Assembly (NCBI GenBank): GCA_016787135.1
Contig: JAEUVK010000040.1
Span: 1-59,042, forward strand
Origin: Chitinophagaceae bacterium
GTDB taxonomy: Bacteria > Bacteroidota > Bacteroidia > Chitinophagales > Chitinophagaceae
DNA: 59,042 bases
Direction of reading: 5' to 3'
The notes under the pieces were generated by a model. It saw nothing but the letters and a program-made list of their open reading frames with translations. It searched no databases and was not told the origin of the DNA. The position numbers and the translations under genes were made by a program. Within the stretch, counting starts at the first letter, position 1. Every line of letters begins with the position of its first letter. Below, in pieces: positions 34,401-42,772 of the stretch.

Positions 34401-34766
34401 ACACCGCTGAAAAGTACTCATGCGTATTCAATTAGTTTTCTGCACCAGCCATTTGACGAAGAAAAACTAGCGGATAACATGAAACTGATGCTTTTCCGGA
34501 TCATACAGGAACAGATCAACAATATTATCCGCCATGCGGAAGCAAAAAAAATAGAGGTTAGCCTGCTGACAATACAGAATGAGGTGACCCTGGCCATCAG
34601 CGACGACGGCAAGGGGTTTGACCCCGTTGTGGTCAAAAAAGGGCTTGGCTTCGTCAATATGCGAAACAGGGCCGGACTTTTCGGAGGCAGGTTGGAAGTA
34701 GTTACCTCGCCCGGTAACGGTTGTATCGTGCAAGTAATGATACCCTTAGCGGACCAGCAGGCGTAA
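31428..34766 (+). CDS. Cytoplasmic hybrid-size PAS-rich sensor histidine kinase
   Basis: A 1112-residue protein with about seven PAS domains (starting near residues 11, 135, 261, 386, 518, 640 and 770) and a HisKA_3 kinase at the C-terminus. The phospho-acceptor is His923 in RELHDNISQH, the N-box is QEQINNIIRHAEA (about 1026-1038), and the G-box is DDGKGFD (about 1058-1064), so the kinase looks active. No transmembrane segment or signal peptide is seen. PAS domains alternate between two subtypes (A at 2, 3 and 5; B at 4 and 6), which indicates a tandem duplication. No response regulator gene is adjacent. It could sense several intracellular cues. Confidence 0.9.
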   Translation: MDLSFAQNTISQFQHSRQFYFIITDSNGAIFYANPLFEQRSGYTTEQLSLIGMAGILDPGEQKKFNNNIRELQDTGFVVINTNLLFRHPEGHCFCIVWELSPLSSGRDLNGPIQWIGTGVDNTEKVKTEEPLRFHAGLYQNISDAVISSDLSFRLTSWNKGAEEIYGFREDEAVGKKLIDLAEMTYHNTGREETIEEIFSKGIWKGEVSFIRRTDKTLRTVLATITLQYNENNEPVALVAVNKDITERKKTEDQLRRQAAILDNVSDLIMSTDFNLTILSWNKKAEEIVGYSAGEAIGKFLGDIIKPDYGTTTTASQAAKELEETSIWQGEISFLNRYGIRKHLLHTATYLLAEDGKRIAMIGTGKDITEKKEAEEQLLQSELFYKNLIAHSLDGVLVTNEQGNIRFASPSITEILGYEAEETVGTSTFDYTHPADRPLAVSAFMDEVQGTPKRSFIRVRLQKRSGEWIWCIVRGHNLLQNSYVKGVIVYFYDDTLRKNAEDALIESEKRFRNQATILQNVTDVIVTTDLNLNITSWNNITEDLSGITAEDAIGKPYHEIIPLDFSPYTRKEVAEIVFSNRVWRGEVSFVDSKGEKKYKLQTISLFHDETGKSVGILAIGKDITERKKMEAKLQASEFFYRNMIFHSLDGIIMVDTAGKITYCGPSVTKLSGYEADRLLGHYMFEFVHPEDLMAASEAFVLELNKQSIQNYLFLRLLHSDGGWRWCSVRGHNLIHTPGINSMVIYFTEETKRKAIEDKLRESEKRFRHLINNLNLGVILLDNKGEVLICNQACFDISGTTSDTLTGKNLFNQNWKVINESGNVLSLQEYPAAVAMHTKKTVRDVVLRVIKGNGDDLWLLVNAEPVLDEEGSIYYVICSFADITEQKILSRQLIEQEIQKQKQLIQATIDGQEKERKEIGRELHDNISQHITTTRLYLEVARDKAADDVLTMINQAHKGLLNTVNEVRRLSQSLVPPSLSDIGLVESIEDLCTPLKSTHAYSISFLHQPFDEEKLADNMKLMLFRIIQEQINNIIRHAEAKKIEVSLLTIQNEVTLAISDDGKGFDPVVVKKGLGFVNMRNRAGLFGGRLEVVTSPGNGCIVQVMIPLADQQA

Positions 34767-34828
34767 GGTCTTCTTGTAAGGGAAAAATCTCCTGCGGGAT
34801 TTAATACAGTCATTTAAAGCCGATCGCC

Positions 34829-34836
34829 TACCTTTG
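34829..34836 (+). promoter_or_regulatory. Candidate -7 box (TACCTTTG) for the PurF-like gene
   Basis: TACCTTTG matches TAnnTTTG exactly and ends 16 bases before the ATG at 34853. No clear -33 TTTG at the usual distance was found. It sits in the 86-base gap after the PAS kinase gene. Confidence 0.4.
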
Positions 34837-34852
34837 CGGCTTCTTTCAGAGC

Positions 34853-36700
34853 ATGAGCGATCCAATCAAGCACGAATGCGGCTTAGCATTCATCCGTCTG
34901 AGAAAACCTTTCTCGTATTATCAGCAACAATACGGTACCGTAATGTGGGGGCTGAACAAGCTTTACCTGCTGATGGAAAAACAGCACAACCGCGGACAAG
35001 ATGGGGCCGGTGTAGCCATCGTAAAACTGAATGTGGAACCTGGCTATCCCTTTATGCACCGCAAACGCAGTAATGCCCCGCAGGCCATTGCCGATATTTT
35101 TCAGCAGATAGGAAAAGAAGTGGAAGAGCTGGAAGAATATCATCCTGGTATCCGCAACCATCCTGGACTGATGAAGGGGCATGTCAGCTTCCTTGGCGAA
35201 CAGATGCTTGGTCATCTTCGTTATGGCACACAGGGAAAAAATAAACTGGAGTATTGCCATCCATTCATCAACAGGGACACTATACCTGCACGAAATCTCG
35301 CATTAGCGGGCAACTTCAATATTGTGAACTCAGATGAACTGTTTACGTTGATCGGGAAAGAACCGCATCCTAATGTACGCTTCAGTGATTTGGCGGCAAT
35401 GATCGAACTGATGCATACTTTCCTGTGTAAGGAAGATGAGGCTTCTCCGCAGAAGATGGATATCAAAAAGGTATTGAAAAAGGCTCTCCCGTTATTTGAT
35501 GGTGGTTTTCATGTAGGCGGAATGACAGGTAATGGGATTGGTTTTGTTTTTCGTGATGCACATGGTATCCGGCCGTCCTATTATTATATCAATGATGAGG
35601 TAGTAGTAGCTGCATCAGAAAGAGCAGCCATCAGGACTACTTTTAATGTCGGTGAAAATGAGGTAAAAGAACTGATGCCTGGCCAGGCACTGATCGTAAA
35701 TGAGAATCATGAAATAGAGATTGTACAGATACTGGAACCCAAAGAAAGAAAGGCTTGCAGCTTTGAGCGTATCTATTTTTCGAGAGGAAGTGATGAGAAG
35801 ATATATAAAGAGAGATCGGCTCTCGGTTATCATCTCAGCGAGCAGGTATTGAAAGCTATCGACCATGATCTGAAGAATACCATTTTCTCTTTTATACCCA
35901 ATACGGCAGAAGTCGCCTTTTACGGAATGGTAAAAGGAATGGAGGATTATCTGGCTAAAGTAAAGATCGAAAAGATACTAAGCTGGGGCAAGGATTACGA
36001 TGCCGAGAAGTTATCTGAAATGATCAATCGCCGGATACGGATTGAAAAGATCGCTATCAAAGACGTGAAAATGCGGACTTTCATTACGGAAGATGCCGGA
36101 CGTAATGAAATGGTGCAGCACGTTTATGATATTACTTATGGTACTGTACGACCGGGGCAAGATACGTTAGTAGTGATAGATGACTCGATCGTGAGGGGTA
36201 CAACACTGAAAGAAAGTATCATCAGGATGCTTTCAAGGTTAAAGCCGAAACGAATTATTGTTGTTTCTTCATCGCCGCAGATACGTTATCCTGATTGTTA
36301 TGGTATCGATATGAGCAAGATGGGAGATTTCATTGCATTCAATGCTGCGGTCGAACTGATGAAAGAAAGAGGCAAAATGGATTGCCTGAAAGAGATGCTG
36401 GAAAAATGCAAAACACTTCAAAGAAATAATCAACTGCATACAGAGAATGTAGTTCAGCAGCTATACAAAACTTTCACGGCCGAAGAGATATCTAAAAAAA
36501 TCGCTAAACTGATTACCCCGCCGGATATTTCTATTCCCGTCGATGTGATCTTTCAGAGTATTGAGGATCTCCATAAGGCCTGCCCCGGAAATCTTGGTGA
36601 CTGGTATTTTACCGGTAACTACCCCACACCGGGTGGAAACAAAGTGGTGAACCGTGCATTTATGAATTATATGGAAGGAAAAAATGTAAGAGGATATTGA
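34853..36700 (+). CDS. Amidophosphoribosyltransferase-like protein (long form)
   Basis: A 615-residue member of the PurF family, which makes 5-phosphoribosylamine from PRPP and glutamine in purine synthesis. The N-terminal class-II glutaminase has a candidate nucleophile Cys9 (KHECGLAFI) after a short propeptide, QHNRGQDGAG, GHLRYGTQG and a LAGNFNIVN segment. The phosphoribosyltransferase part has the PRPP loop VVIDDSIVRGTT (Asp443 and Asp444). It is longer than the canonical enzyme of about 470 residues, and the segment after Cys9 differs (FIRLRKPFSYY). A Bacteroidota paralogue with a related activity is possible, so no gene symbol is given. Confidence 0.85.
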   Translation: MSDPIKHECGLAFIRLRKPFSYYQQQYGTVMWGLNKLYLLMEKQHNRGQDGAGVAIVKLNVEPGYPFMHRKRSNAPQAIADIFQQIGKEVEELEEYHPGIRNHPGLMKGHVSFLGEQMLGHLRYGTQGKNKLEYCHPFINRDTIPARNLALAGNFNIVNSDELFTLIGKEPHPNVRFSDLAAMIELMHTFLCKEDEASPQKMDIKKVLKKALPLFDGGFHVGGMTGNGIGFVFRDAHGIRPSYYYINDEVVVAASERAAIRTTFNVGENEVKELMPGQALIVNENHEIEIVQILEPKERKACSFERIYFSRGSDEKIYKERSALGYHLSEQVLKAIDHDLKNTIFSFIPNTAEVAFYGMVKGMEDYLAKVKIEKILSWGKDYDAEKLSEMINRRIRIEKIAIKDVKMRTFITEDAGRNEMVQHVYDITYGTVRPGQDTLVVIDDSIVRGTTLKESIIRMLSRLKPKRIIVVSSSPQIRYPDCYGIDMSKMGDFIAFNAAVELMKERGKMDCLKEMLEKCKTLQRNNQLHTENVVQQLYKTFTAEEISKKIAKLITPPDISIPVDVIFQSIEDLHKACPGNLGDWYFTGNYPTPGGNKVVNRAFMNYMEGKNVRGY

Positions 36701-36707
36701 CCATTAC

Positions 36708-37730
36708 TTATACTTCAGCAGATCCTTCCGGCTTTTGATAAAACAGGTTCAGCATTTCTTTGGCCACTGTTATGGCCGGCGTTGTTCCGTTCTCTACCTG
36801 GTTCATTTTTAGAGATAGCAGTTTTTTTATGCCGGTATTATTGTAAAAATCTGCCTGCAGATAGTAAGAGATTGTTTCTCTCATCCAGGATATGTTTTGC
36901 TGTTGACGGTTGCTTTGAAAAAATCCTTTGCTTTTCATTAGTGTCTCATAGCGGATAATAATATCCCATATTTCCTGTATGCCTATTTTTTTCAGCGAAG
37001 AGCAGGTGACCACTGCCGGATACCAGCCGTTTTCGCCAGGTGGAAACATGTGCAGTGCATTCTGGTACTCTCTTTTGGCTAATTCGCTTTTTTGAACATT
37101 ATCCCCGTCTGCCTTGGTGATGGCTATTGCATCGGCCATTTCCATAATACCTTTTTTTATTCCCTGCAGTTCGTCGCCGGCCCCTGACAACATAAGCAAC
37201 AGAAAAAAATCCACCATTCCTTTTACGGTGGTTTCACTCTGTCCTACTCCCACCGTTTCTATTATGATAACCTCGAAACCTGCGGCTTCACACAAAAGAA
37301 TAGTTTCTCTTGTTCTTGAGTGAACTCCTCCTAACATATCACCGGCTGCGGAAGGCCGTATATAAGCCAGCGGGTCATTGGCTAACTCTTCCATCCGGGT
37401 TTTATCGCCTAAAATACTTCCTTTTGACCGCTGGCTTGATGGATCGATTGTCAACACGGCTGTCTTTTTTCCCAGCGATGTAAGAAGCTTGCCAAACGAT
37501 TCAATAAAAGAACTTTTGCCAACTCCCGGCACTCCGGTAACGCCGATACGCAATGAGTTTCCGGTATGGGGCAGTAGTTGCTCCAATACATTTTCTGCCA
37601 ATACGTTGTCCGGGGGCAGCTTACTTTCAACAAGAGTGATCGCCTTACTTAGTAATATCCTGTCCCCTTTCAATATACCCGATACATATTGAGCAGAGTT
37701 TAATCTTTTTTTATAGAAAGAGACGCCCAT
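36708..37730 (-). CDS. meaB: Methylmalonyl-CoA mutase-associated GTPase MeaB
   Basis: A 340-residue G3E-family GTPase that protects and helps load the B12-dependent methylmalonyl-CoA mutase. The P-loop GVPGVGKS is at 66-73, with the switch segments ETVGVGQSETTVKGMVDFF and a specificity motif ITKADGDN. N-terminal and C-terminal helices match MeaB rather than the ArgK arginine-transport kinase name used in older annotations. The gene is divergent from the decarboxylase array, whose last genes encode the mutase. The divergent gap of 371 bases carries a strong inverted repeat. Confidence 0.93.
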   Translation of the reverse strand: MGVSFYKKRLNSAQYVSGILKGDRILLSKAITLVESKLPPDNVLAENVLEQLLPHTGNSLRIGVTGVPGVGKSSFIESFGKLLTSLGKKTAVLTIDPSSQRSKGSILGDKTRMEELANDPLAYIRPSAAGDMLGGVHSRTRETILLCEAAGFEVIIIETVGVGQSETTVKGMVDFFLLLMLSGAGDELQGIKKGIMEMADAIAITKADGDNVQKSELAKREYQNALHMFPPGENGWYPAVVTCSSLKKIGIQEIWDIIIRYETLMKSKGFFQSNRQQQNISWMRETISYYLQADFYNNTGIKKLLSLKMNQVENGTTPAITVAKEMLNLFYQKPEGSAEV

Positions 37731-38101
37731 CAGTTATGATAAATGTTATAAAGCTGTATGATTAAAAGCAGGTACTACGGATTCATCACATTATAATTTG
37801 CATCGCCAAAAAAAGAAAGATCGGTCAGTAGTTCAACAGATGATCTTTATAAGATAAAATTCAACCATAAAGATCAAAAGTATTGAATGAACGGGAATGT
37901 TGGAAAGAAGAGCAAAGAAATGATCGGATACTATGAAAGCTTTTTCTTCACCACACCCTCTGCCTGTTAACGAAGCTTCTTAGCTGACTATTGCCTTGCC
38001 AAAAACTGTCTGAAACAAGATTGCAACAGACGACCCGGTTAATATGACCGGTACCGGATATTACTTTTCCGGGTATGTAAATATGACAACATCAAACTAC
38101 A
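37731..38101. other. Divergent intergenic region of meaB and the Na+-pump array
   Basis: The 371 bases hold no credible gene. Besides the inverted repeat at 37841-37876 there are short CCGG-centred repeats: CCGGT-ACCGG (38035-38051) and CCGGA-TCCGG (38054-38072), just upstream of the carboxyltransferase start. No cobalamin riboswitch core was recognised. Promoters for both directions must lie here. Confidence 0.6.
37841..37876. promoter_or_regulatory. Perfect 10-base inverted repeat in divergent promoter region
   Basis: TGATCTTTAT (37841-37850) and ATAAAGATCA (37867-37876) form a perfect ten-base inverted repeat with a 16-base spacer. There is no T run after it. The size and position between divergent meaB and the decarboxylase genes would suit a dimeric regulator's operator or a transcript hairpin. 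No binding protein is known. Confidence 0.5.
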
Positions 38102-39667
38102 ATGTATATGGCACCAGAAACTAAAATAAAACAGTTATTAGATAAACGTGAAGAGGCCAGGCTTGGCGGTGGTCAGAAACGTATTGATGCGCAGCATCAG
38201 AAGGGTAAACTGACAGCAAGGGAGCGTATAGATATGTTGTTGGATGAGGGAAGCTTTGAAGAGTTCGACATGTTTGTTGCTCATCGCTGCAGGGACTTTG
38301 GGATTAATGATGAGAAATATCTTACCGATGGTGTTATTACAGGTTATGGTACAATTGATGGCAGGCTTGTCTATGTTTTTTCGCAGGACTTTACTGTTTT
38401 TGGCGGATCACTGAGCGAAATGTTTGCCAAAAAAATCTGTAAAGTAATGGACCAGGCCATGAAGATGGGTGCTCCGGTTATCGGTATCAACGATTCAGGT
38501 GGTGCACGTATCCAGGAAGGTGTTCAGAGTTTAGCGGGGTATGCAGAGATCTTTGAACGCAATATTCTTGCTTCAGGTGTTGTTCCGCAGCTATCGGCCA
38601 TTTTTGGTCCCTGCGCAGGTGGAGCAGTGTACAGCCCCGCCCTTACTGATTTTATTGTGATGTCCAAAACAAACAGCTACATGTTTGTAACCGGCAGGAA
38701 AGTAGTGCAGACTGTAACAGGTGAAGTAGTTACCGATGATCAGTTAGGCGGCGCTATGGTGCATGCTTCCAAATCGGGAGTGTCCCACTTTGTGGCGGAA
38801 GATGAGCAAGAAGGAATATTACTTCTGCGAAAATTATTAAGCTACCTGCCTCAGAATAACCTAGAAGAGCCCCCCTACATCCCTACTTCAGACCCTATTG
38901 ACAGATTGGAGGATTCTCTTAATGCTATTATTCCTGAAAGCCCGAACAAGCCCTATAACGTAAAAGATATTATTCACGCAATAGCCGATAATAAGGAATT
39001 TATGGAAGTGGGGCGCCACTTTGCGCCTAATATAATTACAGGCTATGCCCGTTTTGATGGAATGTCGGTAGGTGTTGTGGCAAATCAACCTAACTACCTC
39101 GCTGGAGTGTTGGATATAAACGCTTCCAGAAAAGCAGCACGATTTGTAAGATTCTGTGATGCCTTTAATATTCCCATCCTCACATTGGTGGATGTACCCG
39201 GTTTCCTCCCCGGAACAGCGCAGGAATATGGCGGTATCATTATACACGGAGCCAAACTCTTATATGCATATGGAGAAGCTACTGTACCAAAGGTTACTAT
39301 TATACTCCGCAAAGCATATGGAGGCGCTTATGATGTAATGAGTTCAAAACATCTTCGTGGAGATATCAATTATGCATGGCCTACTGCGGAGATCGCCGTC
39401 ATGGGAGCTAAAGGAGCGATCGAGATACTATACAACAAAAAATTAGCTGAAATAGAAGATACAACTGAAAGAGAAGAAGCATTTCGAAATTACGAGGAAG
39501 AGTATCAAACAAAATTTGCGAATCCTTATGATGCAGCATCCTATGGTTTCATCGATGATGTGATCGTTCCCCGTTCTACACGCTTCAGGGTCATCAGGGC
39601 CTTTCAGGCACTGGCCACAAAAAAGGATACGAATCCTCCTAAAAAACACGGCAACATTCCTTTATAA
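38102..39667 (+). CDS. mmdA: Methylmalonyl-CoA decarboxylase alpha subunit (carboxyltransferase; PccB-like)
   Basis: A 521-residue biotin-dependent carboxyltransferase that moves CO2 between acyl-CoA and biotin. It has the N-domain segment [23 protein letters not shown] and the C-domain segment [18 protein letters not shown], both typical of propionyl-CoA carboxylase beta and methylmalonyl-CoA decarboxylase alpha subunits. No biotin carboxylase subunit lies in the array, whereas a sodium-pump beta subunit does, which argues for decarboxylation. A second ATG at 38108 is an equally good start. It is followed after 12 bases by a small subunit gene. Confidence 0.85.
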   Translation: MYMAPETKIKQLLDKREEARLGGGQKRIDAQHQKGKLTARERIDMLLDEGSFEEFDMFVAHRCRDFGINDEKYLTDGVITGYGTIDGRLVYVFSQDFTVFGGSLSEMFAKKICKVMDQAMKMGAPVIGINDSGGARIQEGVQSLAGYAEIFERNILASGVVPQLSAIFGPCAGGAVYSPALTDFIVMSKTNSYMFVTGRKVVQTVTGEVVTDDQLGGAMVHASKSGVSHFVAEDEQEGILLLRKLLSYLPQNNLEEPPYIPTSDPIDRLEDSLNAIIPESPNKPYNVKDIIHAIADNKEFMEVGRHFAPNIITGYARFDGMSVGVVANQPNYLAGVLDINASRKAARFVRFCDAFNIPILTLVDVPGFLPGTAQEYGGIIIHGAKLLYAYGEATVPKVTIILRKAYGGAYDVMSSKHLRGDINYAWPTAEIAVMGAKGAIEILYNKKLAEIEDTTEREEAFRNYEEEYQTKFANPYDAASYGFIDDVIVPRSTRFRVIRAFQALATKKDTNPPKKHGNIPL

Positions 39668-39679
39668 AAAACAGGCGAT

Positions 39680-39967
39680 ATGAAATTTTTTTTCAATAAA
39701 CGGGAAGAAGCAAAAAATGGTCACGGGAAAGCTGAAGTATTAAAGCCGTCGCCTTCCGGTGAAATACATGTGCAAGAGGATGCCGGAGAGATTATATCAG
39801 TGATCTCTCTTGCCTTGCATATGCATGTAAGCCAGATGCGGGAATTTGAGGATACGATCATTACTATTCAGAAAGTAATAAAGCCCTATTCTCCGTGGAG
39901 TTCAAAGATATATGGACTGAGGCAGCGACCTGTTTGCTTCCGCGGTTCCTCATCAAGAATAAAATAA
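39680..39967 (+). CDS. Small soluble subunit of the decarboxylase complex (OadG C-terminus-like)
   Basis: A 95-residue soluble protein. After a charged head (MKFFFNKREEAKNG) it has IISVISLALHMHVSQM and then TIQKVIKPYSPWSSKIYGLRQ, a signature seen in small proteins beside Bacteroidota sodium-pump decarboxylases and comparable to the soluble C-terminal part of OadG-type gamma subunits. There is no transmembrane helix, unlike normal gamma subunits. It lies between the alpha subunit (12-base gap) and the biotin carrier (18-base gap). Its partner may be the 46-residue peptide at 42773. The assignment is by context and motif. Confidence 0.65.
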   Translation: MKFFFNKREEAKNGHGKAEVLKPSPSGEIHVQEDAGEIISVISLALHMHVSQMREFEDTIITIQKVIKPYSPWSSKIYGLRQRPVCFRGSSSRIK

Positions 39968-39985
39968 ACGCTTAAAGAAGTAAAG

Positions 39986-40426
39986 ATGAAACACTATAAG
40001 TTCAGGATCAAAGACCAGCAGTATAATGTAGAAGTACTGGATATTGATGACAACTTTGCCAAAGTCAATGTGAATGGAATGGTATATGAAGTAGAAGTAG
40101 AACAACAGTTAAAAACAACCAAGACGCCCACCTTGTTAAGGTCGCTGGCTGTTCCTTCTACCGATGTCACTCCTTCCACAGCGAAAACAGCCAGTCCTGC
40201 TACTCCTAAAGGAACAGGTACGATCAAATCACCATTACCGGGTAAAATACTTGACGTTTTTGTGAAACAGGGTGACCATGTTTCAGTAGGGCAAACCATC
40301 GTGTGCCTGGAAGCAATGAAGATGGAAAATAATATCAATACCGATAAGGAAGGGATTATCACTGTTGTTCATGTACAAAAGGGGGATACTGTGCTGGAAG
40401 GAAACCTGCTTGTTGAGATCGGTTAA
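39986..40426 (+). CDS. mmdC: Biotin carboxyl carrier protein of the decarboxylase
   Basis: A 146-residue biotin carrier. The N-terminal part (1-50) is a strand-rich head (MKHYKFRIKDQQYNVEVLD), followed by an Ala/Thr/Pro-rich flexible linker (about 50-78), and a C-terminal biotinyl domain with EAMKMEN; Lys112 is the predicted biotinylation site. It would shuttle CO2 between the carboxyltransferase and the membrane subunit. The layout matches biotin carriers of sodium-pumping decarboxylases. The next gene, for a TerC protein, starts 72 bases later. Confidence 0.9.
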   Translation: MKHYKFRIKDQQYNVEVLDIDDNFAKVNVNGMVYEVEVEQQLKTTKTPTLLRSLAVPSTDVTPSTAKTASPATPKGTGTIKSPLPGKILDVFVKQGDHVSVGQTIVCLEAMKMENNINTDKEGIITVVHVQKGDTVLEGNLLVEIG

Positions 40427-40498
40427 ATAGTGATGTACAAAATAAGTAATACTGCGGATCAAAATATGGCAGAACTGTAAACAATAAAATATTTCAAT

Positions 40499-41605
40499 AT
40501 GGATGCTATGACCATATTCTGGCTGTCATTCATTGCTCTCTTTTTTATTGTCTTCTTCATTGATATGTATGCAACAAATCATCGCTCGGGAAATATCAGT
40601 GTGAAGACCTCCCTGCGATGGACAGGGCTCTGGATATCTATAGCTTTGTTATTCGGGATGGCCATTTACTTATTCTTTCCCTCAAACCCCGGAAGTAATA
40701 CAAACACGTCATCCACGATGATGTTCAAATTCATTTCAGGCTACCTGACGGAGTATTCATTATCTGTAGATAACCTGTTTGTTTTTATTATGATCTTTTC
40801 ATTGATGGGCGTCCATGAAAAGAATCAGCCAAAACTGCTGAAACTTGGTATCCTGCTTTCGATAGTACTCCGCATCCTGTTCATTGTTGCAGGTATGGAA
40901 CTCGTACAGCAGTTTCATTGGATCATTTATATTTTCGGTGCCATACTGATATGGACAGCTTATAAAATGGCATTTACCGGCGATGGAGAGCATGTGGACC
41001 CCCAGGAAAATTTTTTATACCGTACCGCATCAAAATTATTTCCTGTTGATCCCAACAAAGATGCGCCACACTTTTTTCATAAGATCAATGGCAAGTGGCA
41101 TATTACCAGTATTTTCCTTGTATTCCTGGTGATCGGGTCAACCGATGTACTGTTCGCTGTGGATTCTATCCCTGCCATTATTGGCGTGATCAAAGAAGGC
41201 TCTGCCAGTGTGCTGACCGCCAAAGAGGAAGATTTTATAGCCATCACATCCAATGTATTTGCCGTAATGGGACTGGTCTCCCTGTTCTTTGCGCTTAAAG
41301 GCATCATGGGGATGTTCAGGTTCCTTCAGCATGGAGTAAGTTTTATACTCTTTTTTATAGGGGCAAAAATGCTGCTCTCCTCCGTAAGCACAGTCGAAGA
41401 ATTTTTCTCGCATCATACATGGATATCGCTGGTCGTGATCATTTCAACACTGGCCTTGTCTATACTCCTGTCAATGGTGATCGCCGAGAAGAAAGAAATA
41501 GAACATCTCAAAGAAGAAGTGGAAGTATTGGAGGAAGAAGTAGAAGAACTGGAAGAAGAACTGGAAGAGGGCGGATCAATCATTGAAAGGACTGGAAAAA
41601 ACTAA
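40499..41605 (+). CDS. TerC-family integral membrane protein
   Basis: A 368-residue TerC/Alx-type membrane protein with about nine helices. Family signatures are SLSVDNLFVFIMIFSLMGV and VIGSTDVLFAVDSIPAIIGV, with conserved membrane Asp residues, plus NVFAVMGLVSLFFALKG. TerC/Alx members are linked to metal (often manganese) efflux or membrane biogenesis. The C-terminus is an acidic coiled coil rich in Glu (about 335-360). Its TAA shares a base with the ATG of the sodium-pump beta gene, so translation is coupled. Why a TerC gene sits in this array is unknown. Confidence 0.9.
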   Translation: MDAMTIFWLSFIALFFIVFFIDMYATNHRSGNISVKTSLRWTGLWISIALLFGMAIYLFFPSNPGSNTNTSSTMMFKFISGYLTEYSLSVDNLFVFIMIFSLMGVHEKNQPKLLKLGILLSIVLRILFIVAGMELVQQFHWIIYIFGAILIWTAYKMAFTGDGEHVDPQENFLYRTASKLFPVDPNKDAPHFFHKINGKWHITSIFLVFLVIGSTDVLFAVDSIPAIIGVIKEGSASVLTAKEEDFIAITSNVFAVMGLVSLFFALKGIMGMFRFLQHGVSFILFFIGAKMLLSSVSTVEEFFSHHTWISLVVIISTLALSILLSMVIAEKKEIEHLKEEVEVLEEEVEELEEELEEGGSIIERTGKN

Positions 41606-42762
41606 TGACCATGAATATACAAGAGCTATTACCGGTATTATTTAATATAACGTGGCAGCATTTGCTAATGATCTGTGTAGGCATTGTGCTGATCTACCTG
41701 GCTATTGCCAAACAATACGAACCCACTTTATTGCTACCCATGGGATTTGGCGCAATACTGGTGAACATACCTTTAACATCGGCCATTACACAAATTGATC
41801 CGGAAACAGGAAAAGCAATCGAAGGGGCGTTGTCCGTATTTTATGAAGCTGGTATTGCCAATGAAGTTTTTCCTTTACTGATATTTATAGCTATTGGCGC
41901 TATGATAGACTTTGGCCCTTTATTTAAAAATCCTTTTTTACTGTTATTTGGAGCTGCTGCTCAATTCGGTATCTTTTTCACCATCATTGCTGCTACAACA
42001 ATGGGATTTGATCTGAAAGAGGCCGCCTCTATTGGTATTATCGGGGCTGCCGATGGTCCTACCTCTATATTTGTTTCATCACGATTTGCCCCGGACCTTC
42101 TCGGACCAATATCTGTCGCAGCTTATTCGTATATGGCGTTGGTGCCCATCATACAACCGCCCGTGATCAGGCTGCTCACCAGCAAAAAGGAACGCCTTAT
42201 TCGTATGGAGGGTCATCCAAAAACAGTTTCACGAACTGCATTAATCCTTTTCCCCATCATCGTTACAGTTATTGCCGGTATAGTGGCCCCTTCATCTATC
42301 GCTCTTATTGGCTTCCTGATGTTTGGAAATCTTATACGTGAATGTGGTGTTTTAAACAAACTTTCCCTTTCCGCACAGAATGAACTGGCGAGCCTTGTTA
42401 CGATTTTGCTGGGTATCAGCATTGCCAGCACTATGACCGCCGAACGTTTTGTAAGACTGGATACCCTTATGATCATCGGGCTGGGACTGATCGCTTTTAT
42501 TTTTGACACATTTGGCGGAGTGATGTTTGCAAAACTGGTGAATGTCTTTAGGCCAGAGGGTAAAAAAATAAACCCGATGATAGGAGCCTGTGGTATATCC
42601 GCATTTCCGATGTCAGCACGTGTTGTCCACAATATGGGACAAAAAGAAGACCAGTATAATTTCCTTTTGATGCACGCTGTCAGTTCCAATGTGGGGGGGC
42701 AGATCGGTTCGGTAGTGGCAGGAGGACTTATCCTTGCATTGGTTCCTTTATTATTATTATAA
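41605..42762 (+). CDS. mmdB: Sodium-translocating decarboxylase beta subunit
   Basis: A 385-residue multi-helix membrane subunit of the OadB/MmdB/GcdB family. It decarboxylates carboxybiotin and drives sodium ions out of the cell. The conserved region GIIGAADGPTSIFVSS contains the candidate sodium/proton-site Asp150, and the C-terminal FLLMHAVSSNVGGQIGSVVAGG matches the family's second sodium-binding region. The length fits. It starts within the stop codon of the TerC gene and is followed after 10 bases by a small one-helix peptide. It gives the array its ion-pump function. Confidence 0.93.
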   Translation: MTMNIQELLPVLFNITWQHLLMICVGIVLIYLAIAKQYEPTLLLPMGFGAILVNIPLTSAITQIDPETGKAIEGALSVFYEAGIANEVFPLLIFIAIGAMIDFGPLFKNPFLLLFGAAAQFGIFFTIIAATTMGFDLKEAASIGIIGAADGPTSIFVSSRFAPDLLGPISVAAYSYMALVPIIQPPVIRLLTSKKERLIRMEGHPKTVSRTALILFPIIVTVIAGIVAPSSIALIGFLMFGNLIRECGVLNKLSLSAQNELASLVTILLGISIASTMTAERFVRLDTLMIIGLGLIAFIFDTFGGVMFAKLVNVFRPEGKKINPMIGACGISAFPMSARVVHNMGQKEDQYNFLLMHAVSSNVGGQIGSVVAGGLILALVPLLLL

Positions 42763-42772
42763 AAATTTTGTT

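Noticed and set aside
37731..38101. Possible cobalamin riboswitch before the B12-linked genes
   Set aside because: The conserved B12-box core was not recognised; only short inverted repeats are present.
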